Shown here piece by piece: positions 37,796 to 47,906 of a stretch of DNA of 64,000 nucleotides. Numbering within the stretch: the first letter of the stretch is position 1; each line of letters begins with the position of its first letter. A model generated the notes under the pieces. That model had not been told where the DNA came from. It was given only the letters and a program-made list of their open reading frames with translations, and did not search any database. Both the position numbers and the translations under genes were made by a program. Origin of the DNA: an uncultured Curvibacter sp. (GTDB taxonomy: Bacteria; Pseudomonadota; Gammaproteobacteria; Burkholderiales; Burkholderiaceae_C); contig CAIKMN010000019.1 of assembly GCA_903828535.1 (NCBI GenBank), forward strand, positions 1 through 64,000, in the 5' to 3' direction.

Positions 37796-39523
37796 TCAAT
37801 CCTTCAGGTCCAAGGAGATGTCGGGCATTTTCTGAAGGGGCAGCGCCAAGCCCTCGTGCGGACCGGAAGGCGCGCTGGCGTGAAGGCCGGTGTCCAATTC
37901 AAAATCGTCGTCGCTGAAATCAAAATCCCCATCGCTTTCGACTTTTTCGACGTTGACGTCTGCATCGCCCCCCCACCCACTCAAACCCTGCAGCCCACTG
38001 CCGTGGGTTCGAAGTGCATAAATTTCAAGCAACTTGGCTTGGGCTGTCAACAAGGTGGGGTTGTTGCGCAGCGTCGTTTTCAAGAAAGCTTCGGCCTGGT
38101 CGAGTTGGCCCGCGTCGATCCATTGCTGGGCCATTTGGAGCGGCTTGTCGGCGTCCCAATCCATGTCATGAAGCGGTAAAGGTGCCCCTTCTTTTTGAGC
38201 ACGCCCTTCATCGGCATTGGGCTCATCACCCCACTCTTGTCTTGCATGACGACGTCGATAGGCCCACCAGCCTGCGTAACCCAATAAAAGAGCCAACAAA
38301 AAAGCGCTCAAAGGGACCATTAAAGCAGCGCCAGCCGCCTTCAGCCAAGGACGTGACTCAGATTCTGTGGGTTTAACGCCAGGCGCATCGATCGACAGCA
38401 CCGGTTCGGAAGCGGGTTCTTTGGCGTTTGAAACTGCCGGCGCCTGTTTGGAAGCTTGGAGTTCATTCAACTCGCCCAAGGTTTTCTTCAACTCAGCCAA
38501 TCGCTCGGCTTGGGCCTTGGCTTGTTTGGCTTGCGCCAGCAAGGCTTCTTGGGCGCTCTTCTCTGCTTGACTCAAGGTCAGCTTGTCGTTGGGCGCCTCG
38601 GCCAACTTGGCTTCTGGGGGCGGCGCTTGAATGCTGCCCGAAGCGCTTCGGCCTGGGGCCTGCAACTCAAGCTGTAAGCCATTTTTAGCAGGCAGCTTGA
38701 AGGCGCTCTTGGCCAACGCACTGCGGTAAGCGTCGAAAGCCTCGCTTTGTTCGACCTGCCATTGATGGGCTTCGGCTGGTGAGGTGGCCAAAATTTTCGA
38801 CGCCTCTGGAATGTCCAAAATGACGCCAGCGCGCATGCGGTTGGGGTTGCCTTCGACAAAAGCGGCGGGGTTTTCTTGCACCAAAGCCAACAAGGCTTGT
38901 TCGACGCTGGCCGAGGTGGGTTTGATTTTTTTCGCCAAAGCGCCCGCGGTGTCACCGACTTGCGTTTCTAGGGTTTTTCGTTGATCGGCCAAAGGCTCGG
39001 TGGCGACGGGTTTGACGGGAGGGGTCACCGAGCCGGCATGACTCGAACTGGCGGGATTCACCTTGTCCTGGGCCTCTGCCGACTCGCTGGTGCGGGCGTT
39101 ATCCGATGTCGGCAACAACATCAAATAGTCGCGAACAAGCCGACCTGAGCGCCATTTGAGGTCCAGCACGATGCCAATCAGCGGCTCTTTGATCTCTTGG
39201 CTGCTTTTCAAGCTCAGGTAAGGCTCACCGCCTGGGCGACGCAACAGTTCAATTTGAATGCCATGTTCAAGAGAAGGGTAGGCCACGCCAGGCGTTTGAA
39301 AGAGACTGGGCTCTGAAATGCTCAGTTGCAACGTGGCCGATTCAGCGGGCGTCAATACCGGGACCGCCACCTCGGCCCTTAAAGGCTCCCCGAGCGAGGA
39401 GAGAACCTCCAACTTGCCGAGTTGCAAGGCACTGGCCCTCAGTGGGCAAATGGCCAGAGGCAACGTGAGAAAAAGAGCGGACAGTCCCCCCTGCAGGTGC
39501 TGTCTGAAAATGGAGTGGCGCAT
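37796..39523 (-). CDS. fimV: FimV-like protein
   Basis: LQLGKLEVLSSLGEPLRAEVAV N-terminal domain, LysM-like VEGNPNRMRAGVILDIP, TM, C-terminal TPR-like AQQWIDAGQLDQAEAFLKTTL. Confidence 0.85.
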   Translation of the reverse strand: MRHSIFRQHLQGGLSALFLTLPLAICPLRASALQLGKLEVLSSLGEPLRAEVAVPVLTPAESATLQLSISEPSLFQTPGVAYPSLEHGIQIELLRRPGGEPYLSLKSSQEIKEPLIGIVLDLKWRSGRLVRDYLMLLPTSDNARTSESAEAQDKVNPASSSHAGSVTPPVKPVATEPLADQRKTLETQVGDTAGALAKKIKPTSASVEQALLALVQENPAAFVEGNPNRMRAGVILDIPEASKILATSPAEAHQWQVEQSEAFDAYRSALAKSAFKLPAKNGLQLELQAPGRSASGSIQAPPPEAKLAEAPNDKLTLSQAEKSAQEALLAQAKQAKAQAERLAELKKTLGELNELQASKQAPAVSNAKEPASEPVLSIDAPGVKPTESESRPWLKAAGAALMVPLSAFLLALLLGYAGWWAYRRRHARQEWGDEPNADEGRAQKEGAPLPLHDMDWDADKPLQMAQQWIDAGQLDQAEAFLKTTLRNNPTLLTAQAKLLEIYALRTHGSGLQGLSGWGGDADVNVEKVESDGDFDFSDDDFELDTGLHASAPSGPHEGLALPLQKMPDISLDLKD

Positions 39524-39610
39524 AACCCACCGATTGTCGGCGAGGCCTCGTTTTTCGGCAAGTGCAAAGAAGCCAGAAAATCGGGGAGGCCACCCGTTTC
39601 AAACCATCGA

Positions 39611-40657
39611 TTAAGGCAGGGTATTTTGTTGAATGCTGGTCAAGTCCTTGGCGGTTTTTTGTAATTCAAGCCAACGCGCTTTTTGAGCCTGTTCTTGCTT
39701 GGCTTTGGCGAGTTGAGAGACGGCGGCTTCATCCGATTTGGCGTTCGCCGATGAAGCCCTGCTCAGGGTCAAACTGTCAGAGTGGGCGTTTTTGCTGGGT
39801 TGGTTTGAAGTCACTCTGTTTTTGCGGCTGGACTCGCGAAATTCGGCAAACGCTTGGTTGTCTTGCTGGATCACCTGCGCCGCCTGCTCGGCAGCGACTT
39901 GGTTGACCTCATCCACATTGGGCACTGCCAAACTGACGCCGGCGCGCAAGCGATTCACATTGCCGTTGACAAAGGCGTCTGCATTTTTGTCTTTCAAAGC
40001 CACCAGAACCTGGTTCAAGCTGGTGTGGGGCGGTCGAATTTTCAAAGCAATGGCGCTGGCGCTTTGTCCGGGTTGAACGACCCAATCGGGAATGAGTGGC
40101 GGATTGAGCAAGAGCACATAGTCCCGCCGGAGTTCGCCAGAGCCCCAATGGAGCCGCAAGTCCAACAGCGCGACGTCTGCCACCAGGGCTTGTGGGCCCT
40201 CGATCCTCAAGAGGTACTGGCGGTTTTGAGGATTTTGGGGGTTCTGAAAGGCTTCCTCGTGTTCGCTGGCTTGAGCAGGTCCATTTGCCTTTGCCTTTGG
40301 TGAGAGAGCGTCTGATTTGGGGCTGTCCATCCAAAAGGTGCGCAGCAGGACCTTGGGCGGTGTGGGGCTGTCGGCGGCGGCTTTTTGAGAAGAACCCAAA
40401 GCAACGACACTGAGTTTTGAAAACTCGGCAGGCGACACGTCGTTGACTTCCAAAACGGCGAGAAAAGGCTCGTTTTGATGGGACAACACCAGAATACCGC
40501 CCAAGGAGGTGGCCTCGGCTGGGCGGCTCAGAATCAAAAACAACCCCAAAAACAAGAGCGGGGCCGTTGTGCACAGGCCACAGAGACTCGCTCTTAGACT
40601 CGCTCTTAAATTGACGTTTAGATTCATGAGGCGCAATGAACGAATCATGCGCCCCAT
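39611..40657 (-). CDS. Second, shorter FimV-like protein (N-terminal domain + LysM-like only)
   Basis: SLGGILVLSHQNEPFLAVLEV...LLRTFWMD...FVNGNVNRLRAGVSLAVPN; no TM/TPR C-terminal part. Confidence 0.75.
   Translation of the reverse strand: MGRMIRSLRLMNLNVNLRASLRASLCGLCTTAPLLFLGLFLILSRPAEATSLGGILVLSHQNEPFLAVLEVNDVSPAEFSKLSVVALGSSQKAAADSPTPPKVLLRTFWMDSPKSDALSPKAKANGPAQASEHEEAFQNPQNPQNRQYLLRIEGPQALVADVALLDLRLHWGSGELRRDYVLLLNPPLIPDWVVQPGQSASAIALKIRPPHTSLNQVLVALKDKNADAFVNGNVNRLRAGVSLAVPNVDEVNQVAAEQAAQVIQQDNQAFAEFRESSRKNRVTSNQPSKNAHSDSLTLSRASSANAKSDEAAVSQLAKAKQEQAQKARWLELQKTAKDLTSIQQNTLP
40584..40607. repeat. 12-bp tandem duplication in signal-sequence region of short fimV-like gene
   Basis: agactcgctctt x2. 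Confidence 0.85.
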
Positions 40658-40669
40658 TGTTCACCCAAA

Positions 40670-41824
40670 TCAAGCGTCGAGGAGGATCCGCAACATGCGG
40701 CGCAAAGGTTCGGCAGCACCCCACAACAACTGGTCGCCCACTGTGAAAGCGCCCACATACTCGGGCCCCATGGCCAATTTGCGGATACGACCAACGGGAA
40801 TCGTCAAGGTGCCAGTGGTGGCCACGGGCGTCAAGTCTTTCAGCGTGGCCTCGCGGGTGTTGGGCACCACTTTCACCCAAGGGTTATCGGCCGCAATCAG
40901 GGCTTCGATGTCGGCCACGGGCACGTCTTTCTTCAGCTTGAAGGTCAGGGCTTGGCTGTGGCAACGCATCGCGCCGATGCGAACACAGAAACCGTCCACA
41001 GGAATGGCGGCGCTGTTGAAACCTTCACCGATGCCCAAAATCTTGTTGGTCTCGGCCATGCCCTTCCACTCTTCTTTGCTCATGCCGTTGCCCAGGTCTT
41101 TGTCGATCCAAGGAATCAGCGAGCCGCCCAAGGGCACGCCAAAGTTGGCGGTCTCAGAAGCGCTCAAAGCCCGTTGTTTGGCGATGATTTGCCGGTCAAT
41201 TTCGAGGATGGCGCTCTTGGGGTCGTCCAGCAGGTTCTTGACTTCGGCGTTCAAGGTGCCGAATTGGGTCAGCAGTTCGCGCATGTGCTGGGCGCCGCCG
41301 CCCGATGCGGCTTGGTAGGTTTGGGTGCTCATCCACTCGACCCAACCGGCTTTGTACAAAGCACCCACACCAATCAGCATGCAGCTCACCGTGCAATTGC
41401 CGCCAATCCAGTTTTTGCCGCCTTGGGCCAATGCGTTCTTGATGACGGGCGAGTTCACCGGGTCGAGCACGATGACGGCGTCGCTGTTCATGCGCAGGGT
41501 GGAGGCGGCGTCGATCCAATGGCCATTCCAGCCCGCAGCGCGCAGCTTGGGGAACACTTCGGTGGTGTAGTCGCCACCTTGCGCGGTCAAAATGATGTCA
41601 CAACGCTTGAGGGCGTCGATGTTGTAGGCGTCTTGCAGCGTGGTTTCGTTCTTGGCCTGAGCGGGGGCTGGGCCGCCAGCATTCGAGGTCGAGAAAAAGA
41701 CCGGTTCAATCAGATCAAAATCGCCTTCGGCCGTCATGCGGTCGATCAGGACCGAACCGACCATGCCGCGCCAGCCGACCAGACCCACCAAATTGCCCTT
41801 GACGTCACTACCTGCTTTCATCAC
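40670..41824 (-). CDS. asd: Aspartate-semialdehyde dehydrogenase
   Basis: [30 protein letters not shown]. Confidence 0.96.
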   Translation of the reverse strand: MMKAGSDVKGNLVGLVGWRGMVGSVLIDRMTAEGDFDLIEPVFFSTSNAGGPAPAQAKNETTLQDAYNIDALKRCDIILTAQGGDYTTEVFPKLRAAGWNGHWIDAASTLRMNSDAVIVLDPVNSPVIKNALAQGGKNWIGGNCTVSCMLIGVGALYKAGWVEWMSTQTYQAASGGGAQHMRELLTQFGTLNAEVKNLLDDPKSAILEIDRQIIAKQRALSASETANFGVPLGGSLIPWIDKDLGNGMSKEEWKGMAETNKILGIGEGFNSAAIPVDGFCVRIGAMRCHSQALTFKLKKDVPVADIEALIAADNPWVKVVPNTREATLKDLTPVATTGTLTIPVGRIRKLAMGPEYVGAFTVGDQLLWGAAEPLRRMLRILLDA

Positions 41825-41894
41825 ATTGCCCTTTCAGAAAAATTTTTCTTATCCCGGCTCGTCGGCCGGAAGGGCGTGACGAACCGGGCTGCTG

Positions 41895-43031
41895 TTAGCC
41901 TTTAATCGCTGTCTTGGTGGCTGTTTTGCCAATCGCCGCCACGACAGCGTCGCCCATCTCGCGGGTGCTGACCTGGGTGGTCTTGGCGGTGCCTTTTGAA
42001 TAAATGTCCGCCGTTCTGAAACCGTCAGCCAATACCGATTTGACAGCCGACTCGATGTGATCGGCAGCGGCAGCTTGGTTGAGGGAGAAGCGGAGCATCA
42101 TGGCAGCGGACAAGATTGTAGCCAATGGATTGGCGATGCCTTTGCCCGCAATATCCGGGGCACTGCCGTGGCTGGGCTCGTACAAACCTTGGTTCTTGGC
42201 GTTCAAACTGGCCGATGGCAACATGCCGATGGAGCCAGTCAACATCGAAGCCTCATCCGACAAGATGTCGCCGAACATGTTGCCGGTGACCACCACGTCA
42301 AACTTTTTGGGTTCTTTGACCAATTGCATGGCGGCGTTGTCGATGTACATGTGGTCGAGCGCGATGTCGGGGTATTGCAAGCCGACTTCGGTCACGACGT
42401 CTTTCCAGAGTTGGAAGGTTTCGAGCACATTGGCTTTGTCGACGCTGGTCACTTTACCGGCGCTGCCAGCGGCCTTGCGTTTGCGGGCAGCTTGGAAGGC
42501 CACATGGGCAATGCGCTCAATTTCAGGGCGGCTGTAGCGCATGGTGTCGAAGGCTTCTTCGGTGCCAGGGAAGTGGCCATCAGAGGCGGTGCGGCGGCCA
42601 CGGGGTTGACCAAAATAAATGTCGCCCGTGAGTTCACGGATGATCAAAATGTCCAAGCCGGCCACCAATTCGGGCTTCAAGCTGGAGGCGTTGACCAGTT
42701 GCTCATAGCAAATGGCAGGGCGGAAATTGGCAAACAGACCCAGGTGCTTTCGCAGACCCAGAATGGCCTGCTCGGGGCGCAAGGGCCGATCCAGTTTGTC
42801 GTACTTCCAATCGCCGACGGCACCGAACAAAACGGCGTCAGAGGCCTGCGCCAGCTTCAACGTGGATTCAGGCAACGGGTGGCCGTGGGCCTCATAAGCA
42901 GCGCCCCCGACCAAAGCGGTTTCGGTTTCAAACTTCAAACCATAAAAGGGGGCCAGCGCGTCCAAAACCTTGACCGCTTCAGCGACGATTTCAGTACCGA
43001 TGCCGTCACCGGGAAGAATTGCAATTTTCAT
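41895..43031 (-). CDS. leuB: 3-isopropylmalate dehydrogenase
   Basis: [44 protein letters not shown]. Confidence 0.97.
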   Translation of the reverse strand: MKIAILPGDGIGTEIVAEAVKVLDALAPFYGLKFETETALVGGAAYEAHGHPLPESTLKLAQASDAVLFGAVGDWKYDKLDRPLRPEQAILGLRKHLGLFANFRPAICYEQLVNASSLKPELVAGLDILIIRELTGDIYFGQPRGRRTASDGHFPGTEEAFDTMRYSRPEIERIAHVAFQAARKRKAAGSAGKVTSVDKANVLETFQLWKDVVTEVGLQYPDIALDHMYIDNAAMQLVKEPKKFDVVVTGNMFGDILSDEASMLTGSIGMLPSASLNAKNQGLYEPSHGSAPDIAGKGIANPLATILSAAMMLRFSLNQAAAADHIESAVKSVLADGFRTADIYSKGTAKTTQVSTREMGDAVVAAIGKTATKTAIKG

Positions 43032-43036
43032 TTGGA

Positions 43037-43687
43037 TTAACCCACCATGGTTTGAGCCAGCCAAGGCTTGGTCGCCAAGCGTTGGGCTTCGAATTGTTTG
43101 ATCTTGTCGGCTTGACGCAAGGTCAATCCAATGTCGTCAAAGCCGTTCATGAGGCAATAGCGGCGGAAGGCTTGAACCTCAAAAGGAATGGGCTCGCCGC
43201 TGCCCGCCCGAATGACTTGCTGGTCGAGGTCAATCGTCAACTCGAAGCCTGGGAAGGCAAAGGTTTCGTTGAACAGTTGGCTCACCTTGGCTTCGGGCAA
43301 AACGATGGGCAACAAGCCGTTCTTGAAACAGTTGTTGAAAAAGATGTCGGCAAAACTGGGCGCAATGATCGCTCGAAAACCAAATTGATCCAAGGCCCAA
43401 GGCGCGTGTTCACGCGAAGAGCCGCAGCCAAAGTTTTTGCGGGCCAACAAAATCGACGCGCCTTGGTAACGGGGCTGATTCAAGACGAAATCAGGGTTGG
43501 GTTGGCGGCTGGCGGGGTCTTGGCCGGGCTCGCCGTGGTCCAAGTAGCGCCATTCGTCAAACAGATTGGGGCCAAACCCCGTCTTGCGGATTGACTTTAG
43601 AAATTGCTTGGGGATGATGGCGTCGGTATCGACGTTCTCACGGTCCATCGGGGCCACGAGGCCTTTGTGTACATTGAATTTTTGCAT
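43037..43687 (-). CDS. leuD: 3-isopropylmalate dehydratase small subunit
   Basis: [38 protein letters not shown]. Confidence 0.97.
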   Translation of the reverse strand: MQKFNVHKGLVAPMDRENVDTDAIIPKQFLKSIRKTGFGPNLFDEWRYLDHGEPGQDPASRQPNPDFVLNQPRYQGASILLARKNFGCGSSREHAPWALDQFGFRAIIAPSFADIFFNNCFKNGLLPIVLPEAKVSQLFNETFAFPGFELTIDLDQQVIRAGSGEPIPFEVQAFRRYCLMNGFDDIGLTLRQADKIKQFEAQRLATKPWLAQTMVG

Positions 43688-43712
43688 GGTGTTTCTGACT
43701 CAAACCCGTTGG

Positions 43713-45134
43713 TCAAGCGAATTGGCGGACGTCGACAAAGTGGCCGTGCACCGCCGCCGCCGCCGCCATCGCGGGGCTGACCAAGTGCGTGCGTCCACCA
43801 GCGCCTTGTCGGCCTTCAAAGTTGCGGTTGCTGGTCGAGGCACAGCGCTCGCCGGGCTCCAGGCGATCGGCATTCATGGCCAGACACATCGAGCATCCGG
43901 GTTCGCGCCACTCGAAACCAGCGGCCTTGAAAATTTGATCCAAACCTTCTCGTTCTGCTTGCTCTTTCACCAAACCGGAGCCAGGCACCACCAGGGCGAT
44001 CTTGATGTTCTTGGCCACTTTTTGGCCCAGCTTCTTCACCACCGCGGCGGCTTCGCGCATGTCTTCAATGCGGCTGTTGGTGCAAGAACCAATGAACACC
44101 TTGTCGACAAAAATATCGTTGAGCGGCTTGCCAGGCTCGAGGTTCATGTAGGTCAGCGCGCGTTCCATGGCGCCGCGCTTGTTGGCGTCTTTTTCTTTGT
44201 CGGGATCGGGCACACGGGCGTCCACGCCCAACACCATTTCAGGCGAGGTGCCCCACGTCACTTGCGGCACGATTTGGCTGCCATCTAACTCCACCACGGC
44301 GTCGAACTTCGCGTCCGCATCCGAGTGCAGCGTTTTCCAGTAAGCGATGGCATGGTCCAGCTCAATGCCTTTGGGCGAGAGGGGACGGCCCTTCACGTAT
44401 TCCAAGGTTTTTTCATCGACGGCGACCAAGCCCGCGCGGGCGCCGGCTTCGATGGCCATGTTACAGACCGTCATGCGGCCTTCCATCGAGAGGCTGCGAA
44501 TGGTGGAGCCCGCAAATTCGATGGTGTAGCCCGTGCCGCCCGCCGTGCCAATTTTGCCAATGATGGCCAGCACCACGTCTTTGGCGGTGACGCCCTTGGC
44601 CAAAGCCCCTTCGACCTTGATCTGCATGTTTTTGGCTTTTTTGGCGAGCAACGTTTGCGTCGCCATGACGTGCTCGACTTCACTGGTGCCAATACCGTGC
44701 GCCAGCGCACCAAAGGCGCCGTGGGTCGAGGTGTGGGAATCGCCGCAAACGACGGTCATGCCTGGCAGCGTAGCGCCATTTTCAGGGCCAATCACGTGAA
44801 CGATGCCTTGGCGCTTCGACATGAACGGGAAGAAGGCAGCCGCGCCAAATTCGGCGATGTTCTTGTCCAGCGTGGTGATTTGCTCTTTGCTGATGGGGTC
44901 GGTGATGCCGTCGTAACCCAGCTCCCAACCCGTCGTGGGGGTGTTGTGGTCGGCGGTGGCGACGATGGAACTCACCCGCCATACCTTGCGACCGGCCTCG
45001 CGCAGGCCTTCAAAGGCTTGGGGGCTGGTGACTTCGTGCACCAAGTGGCGGTCGATGTAGAGGATGGCCGTGCCGTCTTCTTCAGTATGGACAACGTGCT
45101 CGTCCCAAATTTTGTCGTAAAGGGTGCGTCCCAT
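43713..45134 (-). CDS. leuC: 3-isopropylmalate dehydratase large subunit
   Basis: [50 protein letters not shown]. Confidence 0.97.
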   Translation of the reverse strand: MGRTLYDKIWDEHVVHTEEDGTAILYIDRHLVHEVTSPQAFEGLREAGRKVWRVSSIVATADHNTPTTGWELGYDGITDPISKEQITTLDKNIAEFGAAAFFPFMSKRQGIVHVIGPENGATLPGMTVVCGDSHTSTHGAFGALAHGIGTSEVEHVMATQTLLAKKAKNMQIKVEGALAKGVTAKDVVLAIIGKIGTAGGTGYTIEFAGSTIRSLSMEGRMTVCNMAIEAGARAGLVAVDEKTLEYVKGRPLSPKGIELDHAIAYWKTLHSDADAKFDAVVELDGSQIVPQVTWGTSPEMVLGVDARVPDPDKEKDANKRGAMERALTYMNLEPGKPLNDIFVDKVFIGSCTNSRIEDMREAAAVVKKLGQKVAKNIKIALVVPGSGLVKEQAEREGLDQIFKAAGFEWREPGCSMCLAMNADRLEPGERCASTSNRNFEGRQGAGGRTHLVSPAMAAAAAVHGHFVDVRQFA

Positions 45135-45208
45135 GGCTTTGCTTTTAGCGGAATAAGAGGGAAGATTTTAGAGCCTACAATTTCTGACCCCTGAAACACG
45201 GACATAAC

Positions 45209-45775
45209 ATGAGCATCAAAAGCGATAAATGGATTCGCCGCATGGCTAAGCAACACGGCATGATCGAGCCCTTCGAGCCCGGTCAAATCCGCCAGCAGGA
45301 CGGCAAAAAAATCATCAGCTACGGCACCAGCAGCTATGGTTATGACATCCGTTGTGCCCCTGAATTTAAGGTCTTCACCAACATCCACAGCACCGTGGTG
45401 GACCCCAAAAACTTTGACGAAAAGAGCTTCGTTGATTTCGAGGGCGACTCGTGCATCATCCCGCCGAACAGCTTCGCCCTGGCCCGTACCCTGGAGTACT
45501 TCCGCATTCCCCGCAACGTCCTGACCATTTGTCTGGGCAAAAGCACCTATGCGCGGTGCGGCATCATTGTCAACGTCACCCCGTTTGAACCCGAATGGGA
45601 AGGTTATGTGACGCTGGAGTTTTCCAATACCACGCCCCTGCCCGCCAAAATTTACGCGGGTGAAGGCTGCGCCCAAGTCTTGTTCTTTGAGAGCGACGAA
45701 GTCTGTGAAGTCAGCTACAAGGACCGCGGCGGCAAATACCAAGGCCAACACGGCGTGACCCTGCCGAGGGCCTGA
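45209..45775 (+). CDS. dcd: dCTP deaminase
   Basis: [69 protein letters not shown]. Confidence 0.97.
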   Translation: MSIKSDKWIRRMAKQHGMIEPFEPGQIRQQDGKKIISYGTSSYGYDIRCAPEFKVFTNIHSTVVDPKNFDEKSFVDFEGDSCIIPPNSFALARTLEYFRIPRNVLTICLGKSTYARCGIIVNVTPFEPEWEGYVTLEFSNTTPLPAKIYAGEGCAQVLFFESDEVCEVSYKDRGGKYQGQHGVTLPRA

Positions 45776-45897
45776 GGGGCCCTCCCTAAAACCCCAATCT
45801 TTGTAGGGTTTCCTTCAGGGTGCGTCGGCGTTGTCCTACATCGTTGCCATTTAACTCTTTTTAACATTTACCCATCTGTCAAAAAGAGGAACCCCAT

Positions 45898-46137
45898 ATG
45901 ACAACCCTTCTATCCAAGCCCACCCTCAGCGGTCTTTTTGATCGGCCTTTGGCCATCGTGGCGGGATCGGTTTTGGCTGTTTTGCTGCTCCTGCACTTGG
46001 TCGAGGTCAGAGAGGCCCGCGTCCAACCGACTTGGGGCCCGACCTGGGGCTCATTGGTAAAAAATGAACTTTGCGTCAACTCGTCGGGTGCCTCCGACAC
46101 GGTCACTTGCGCCGTGGGGAGCCGCCCTGCCTTGTAA
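45898..46137 (+). CDS. Small single-TM hypothetical protein (79 aa)
   Basis: GAGGA RBS upstream of ATG; TM segment PLAIVAGSVLAVLLLLHLV. Confidence 0.5.
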   Translation: MTTLLSKPTLSGLFDRPLAIVAGSVLAVLLLLHLVEVREARVQPTWGPTWGSLVKNELCVNSSGASDTVTCAVGSRPAL

Positions 46138-46221
46138 GCGGCTGAGATTGCGGCTCAGCGCGGTGGCGGCTTGCCATTGAACCTCGGGCAGCACTTTTCA
46201 CTGACACGTTTCTCGTTACCC

Positions 46222-46299
46222 CTTCCTTTAGCCACTTCCTTTAGCCCCTTCCTCCGGACACTTTCTCTGGCCGCTTTCTCTGCCCAATTTCTCCCGACT
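46222..46299. repeat. Degenerate 13-bp tandem repeat, pyrimidine-rich, upstream of rhlE
   Basis: cttcctttagcca/cttcctttagccc/cttcctccggaca/ctttctctggccg/ctttctctgccca/atttctcccgact in strict 13-bp register. Confidence 0.8.
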
Positions 46300-46370
46300 G
46301 TCGTCCTGAATTCTTCCCATTGGATGCCCTTTTGCCGCTGGTTTGCACTGATGCGACAATAGAGCACTTA

Positions 46371-47906
46371 ATGACCACCTCTTTTTCAAACCTCTCCCTC
46401 GCCGATCCTCTGGCCCGCGCCGTTGCCGAAATGGGCTACGAGTCGATGACGCCCATTCAGGCCCAGGCCATCCCAGTTGTGATGACGGGCCAAGATGTGA
46501 TGGGCGCCGCCCAAACGGGCACTGGCAAAACGGCTGCCTTTTCGCTCCCCTTGTTGCACCGCTTGCTCAAGCACGAAAACAGCTCCACTTCCCCTGCGCG
46601 CCACCCCGTTCGCGCCTTGGTCTTGTTGCCCACGCGCGAGTTGGCCGACCAAGTGGCTGAACAAATCAAGCTCTACGCCAAATACACCCAGCTGCGCAGC
46701 GCAGTGGTTTTTGGCGGCATGGACATGAAGCCCCAAACCGCCGAACTGAAGCGCGGCGTTGAAGTGCTGGTGGCCACGCCTGGTCGCTTGCTCGACCACA
46801 TTGAAGCCAAAAATGCGGTGCTGAATCAAGTGGAATATGTGGTGCTTGATGAGGCCGATCGCATGCTTGACATCGGCTTCTTACCCGACTTGCAGCGCAT
46901 CTTGAGCTATTTGCCCAAACAGCGCACCACGCTTTTGTTTTCAGCAACTTTTTCGCCCGAAATCAAGCGACTGGCTGGCAGCTATTTGCAAAACCCCGTC
47001 ACCATCGAAGTGGCCCGTTCCAATGAAACGGCCGCCAACGTCGAGCAGCGCTTTTACGCCGTTCGTGACGAGCAAAAGCGCCAGGCCTTGCACCAGGTCT
47101 TGCGCTCGCGCGGCATCAAGCAAGCCTTTGTGTTCACGAACAGCAAATTGGGCTGCGCCCGATTGGCCCGGGCTTTGGAGCACGATGGCTTGAGAACCGC
47201 GGCCCTGCACGGTGACAAGAGCCAAGATGAGCGCCTGAAAGCCTTGGAAGCCTTCAAAAAAGGCGAAGTCGACTTGTTGGTTTGCACCGACGTGGCAGCG
47301 CGCGGCTTGGACATCAAAGATGTGCCGGCGGTATTCAACATGGACATCCCCTTTAACGCAGAAGACTATGTGCACCGCATCGGTCGAACGGGCCGGGCCG
47401 GGGCTTCTGGTTTGGCGGTCAACTTTGTCGGCGGCAACAACGACGCGAAGTTGGTGGCCGATATTGAGAAGCTGATCCACAAAAAAATCGAAGTCGAGAC
47501 CCTGTCGTTTGACGAAGAACGCCCCCGGGCTCGCCACAACGAAGGCCATCGTTTGTATGAGCGCCAAGGCCAAGAACGTCGAGAACGTCACGCACACGGC
47601 TCGGATGTGCCAGAACGCGTGTTTGAATCGCGCTACAGCCGCCCCGTTCGCAATGTGCCGCGTGACCCCTTCTTTGACCAACCCTACGAAGCGCCCAACA
47701 CCGATGCGGCGCCGTCCTGGGAGGCCACCGTGAAGCCACCGTCAGGGGCTCGCAGCATTTCGGCCAACATCAAACCCAAACGCAAAGTGGCAGCCCTGTT
47801 CTCAGCAGAGGTTGCGCCCAACGTACCTGCAAATGGGACTGCAAATGGGACTGCTAACGGGACTGCTAATGAGTCCTCACCGGGCTCAGACGGCCTCACA
47901 GACTGA
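46371..47906 (+). CDS. rhlE: DEAD-box ATP-dependent RNA helicase (RhlE-type)
   Basis: AAQTGTGKTAAFSLPLL, VLDEADRMLDIGF, HRIGRTGRAG. Confidence 0.92.
   Translation: MTTSFSNLSLADPLARAVAEMGYESMTPIQAQAIPVVMTGQDVMGAAQTGTGKTAAFSLPLLHRLLKHENSSTSPARHPVRALVLLPTRELADQVAEQIKLYAKYTQLRSAVVFGGMDMKPQTAELKRGVEVLVATPGRLLDHIEAKNAVLNQVEYVVLDEADRMLDIGFLPDLQRILSYLPKQRTTLLFSATFSPEIKRLAGSYLQNPVTIEVARSNETAANVEQRFYAVRDEQKRQALHQVLRSRGIKQAFVFTNSKLGCARLARALEHDGLRTAALHGDKSQDERLKALEAFKKGEVDLLVCTDVAARGLDIKDVPAVFNMDIPFNAEDYVHRIGRTGRAGASGLAVNFVGGNNDAKLVADIEKLIHKKIEVETLSFDEERPRARHNEGHRLYERQGQERRERHAHGSDVPERVFESRYSRPVRNVPRDPFFDQPYEAPNTDAAPSWEATVKPPSGARSISANIKPKRKVAALFSAEVAPNVPANGTANGTANGTANESSPGSDGLTD
47828..47875. repeat. 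12-bp tandem repeat at rhlE 3' end
   Basis: tgcaaatgggac x2, tgctaacgggac, tgctaatgagtc; encodes ANGTANGTANGTANES. Confidence 0.9.

Noticed and set aside
40952-41905. 317-aa forward ORF opposite asd
   Set aside because: Shadow ORF of asd; no motif support.
42057-43040. 327-aa forward ORF opposite leuB
   Set aside because: Shadow ORF over a well-supported leuB; composition bias only.
46222-46299. CRISPR array possibility for the 13-bp repeats
   Set aside because: Units are contiguous without spacers, too short and degenerate; no cas genes in window.
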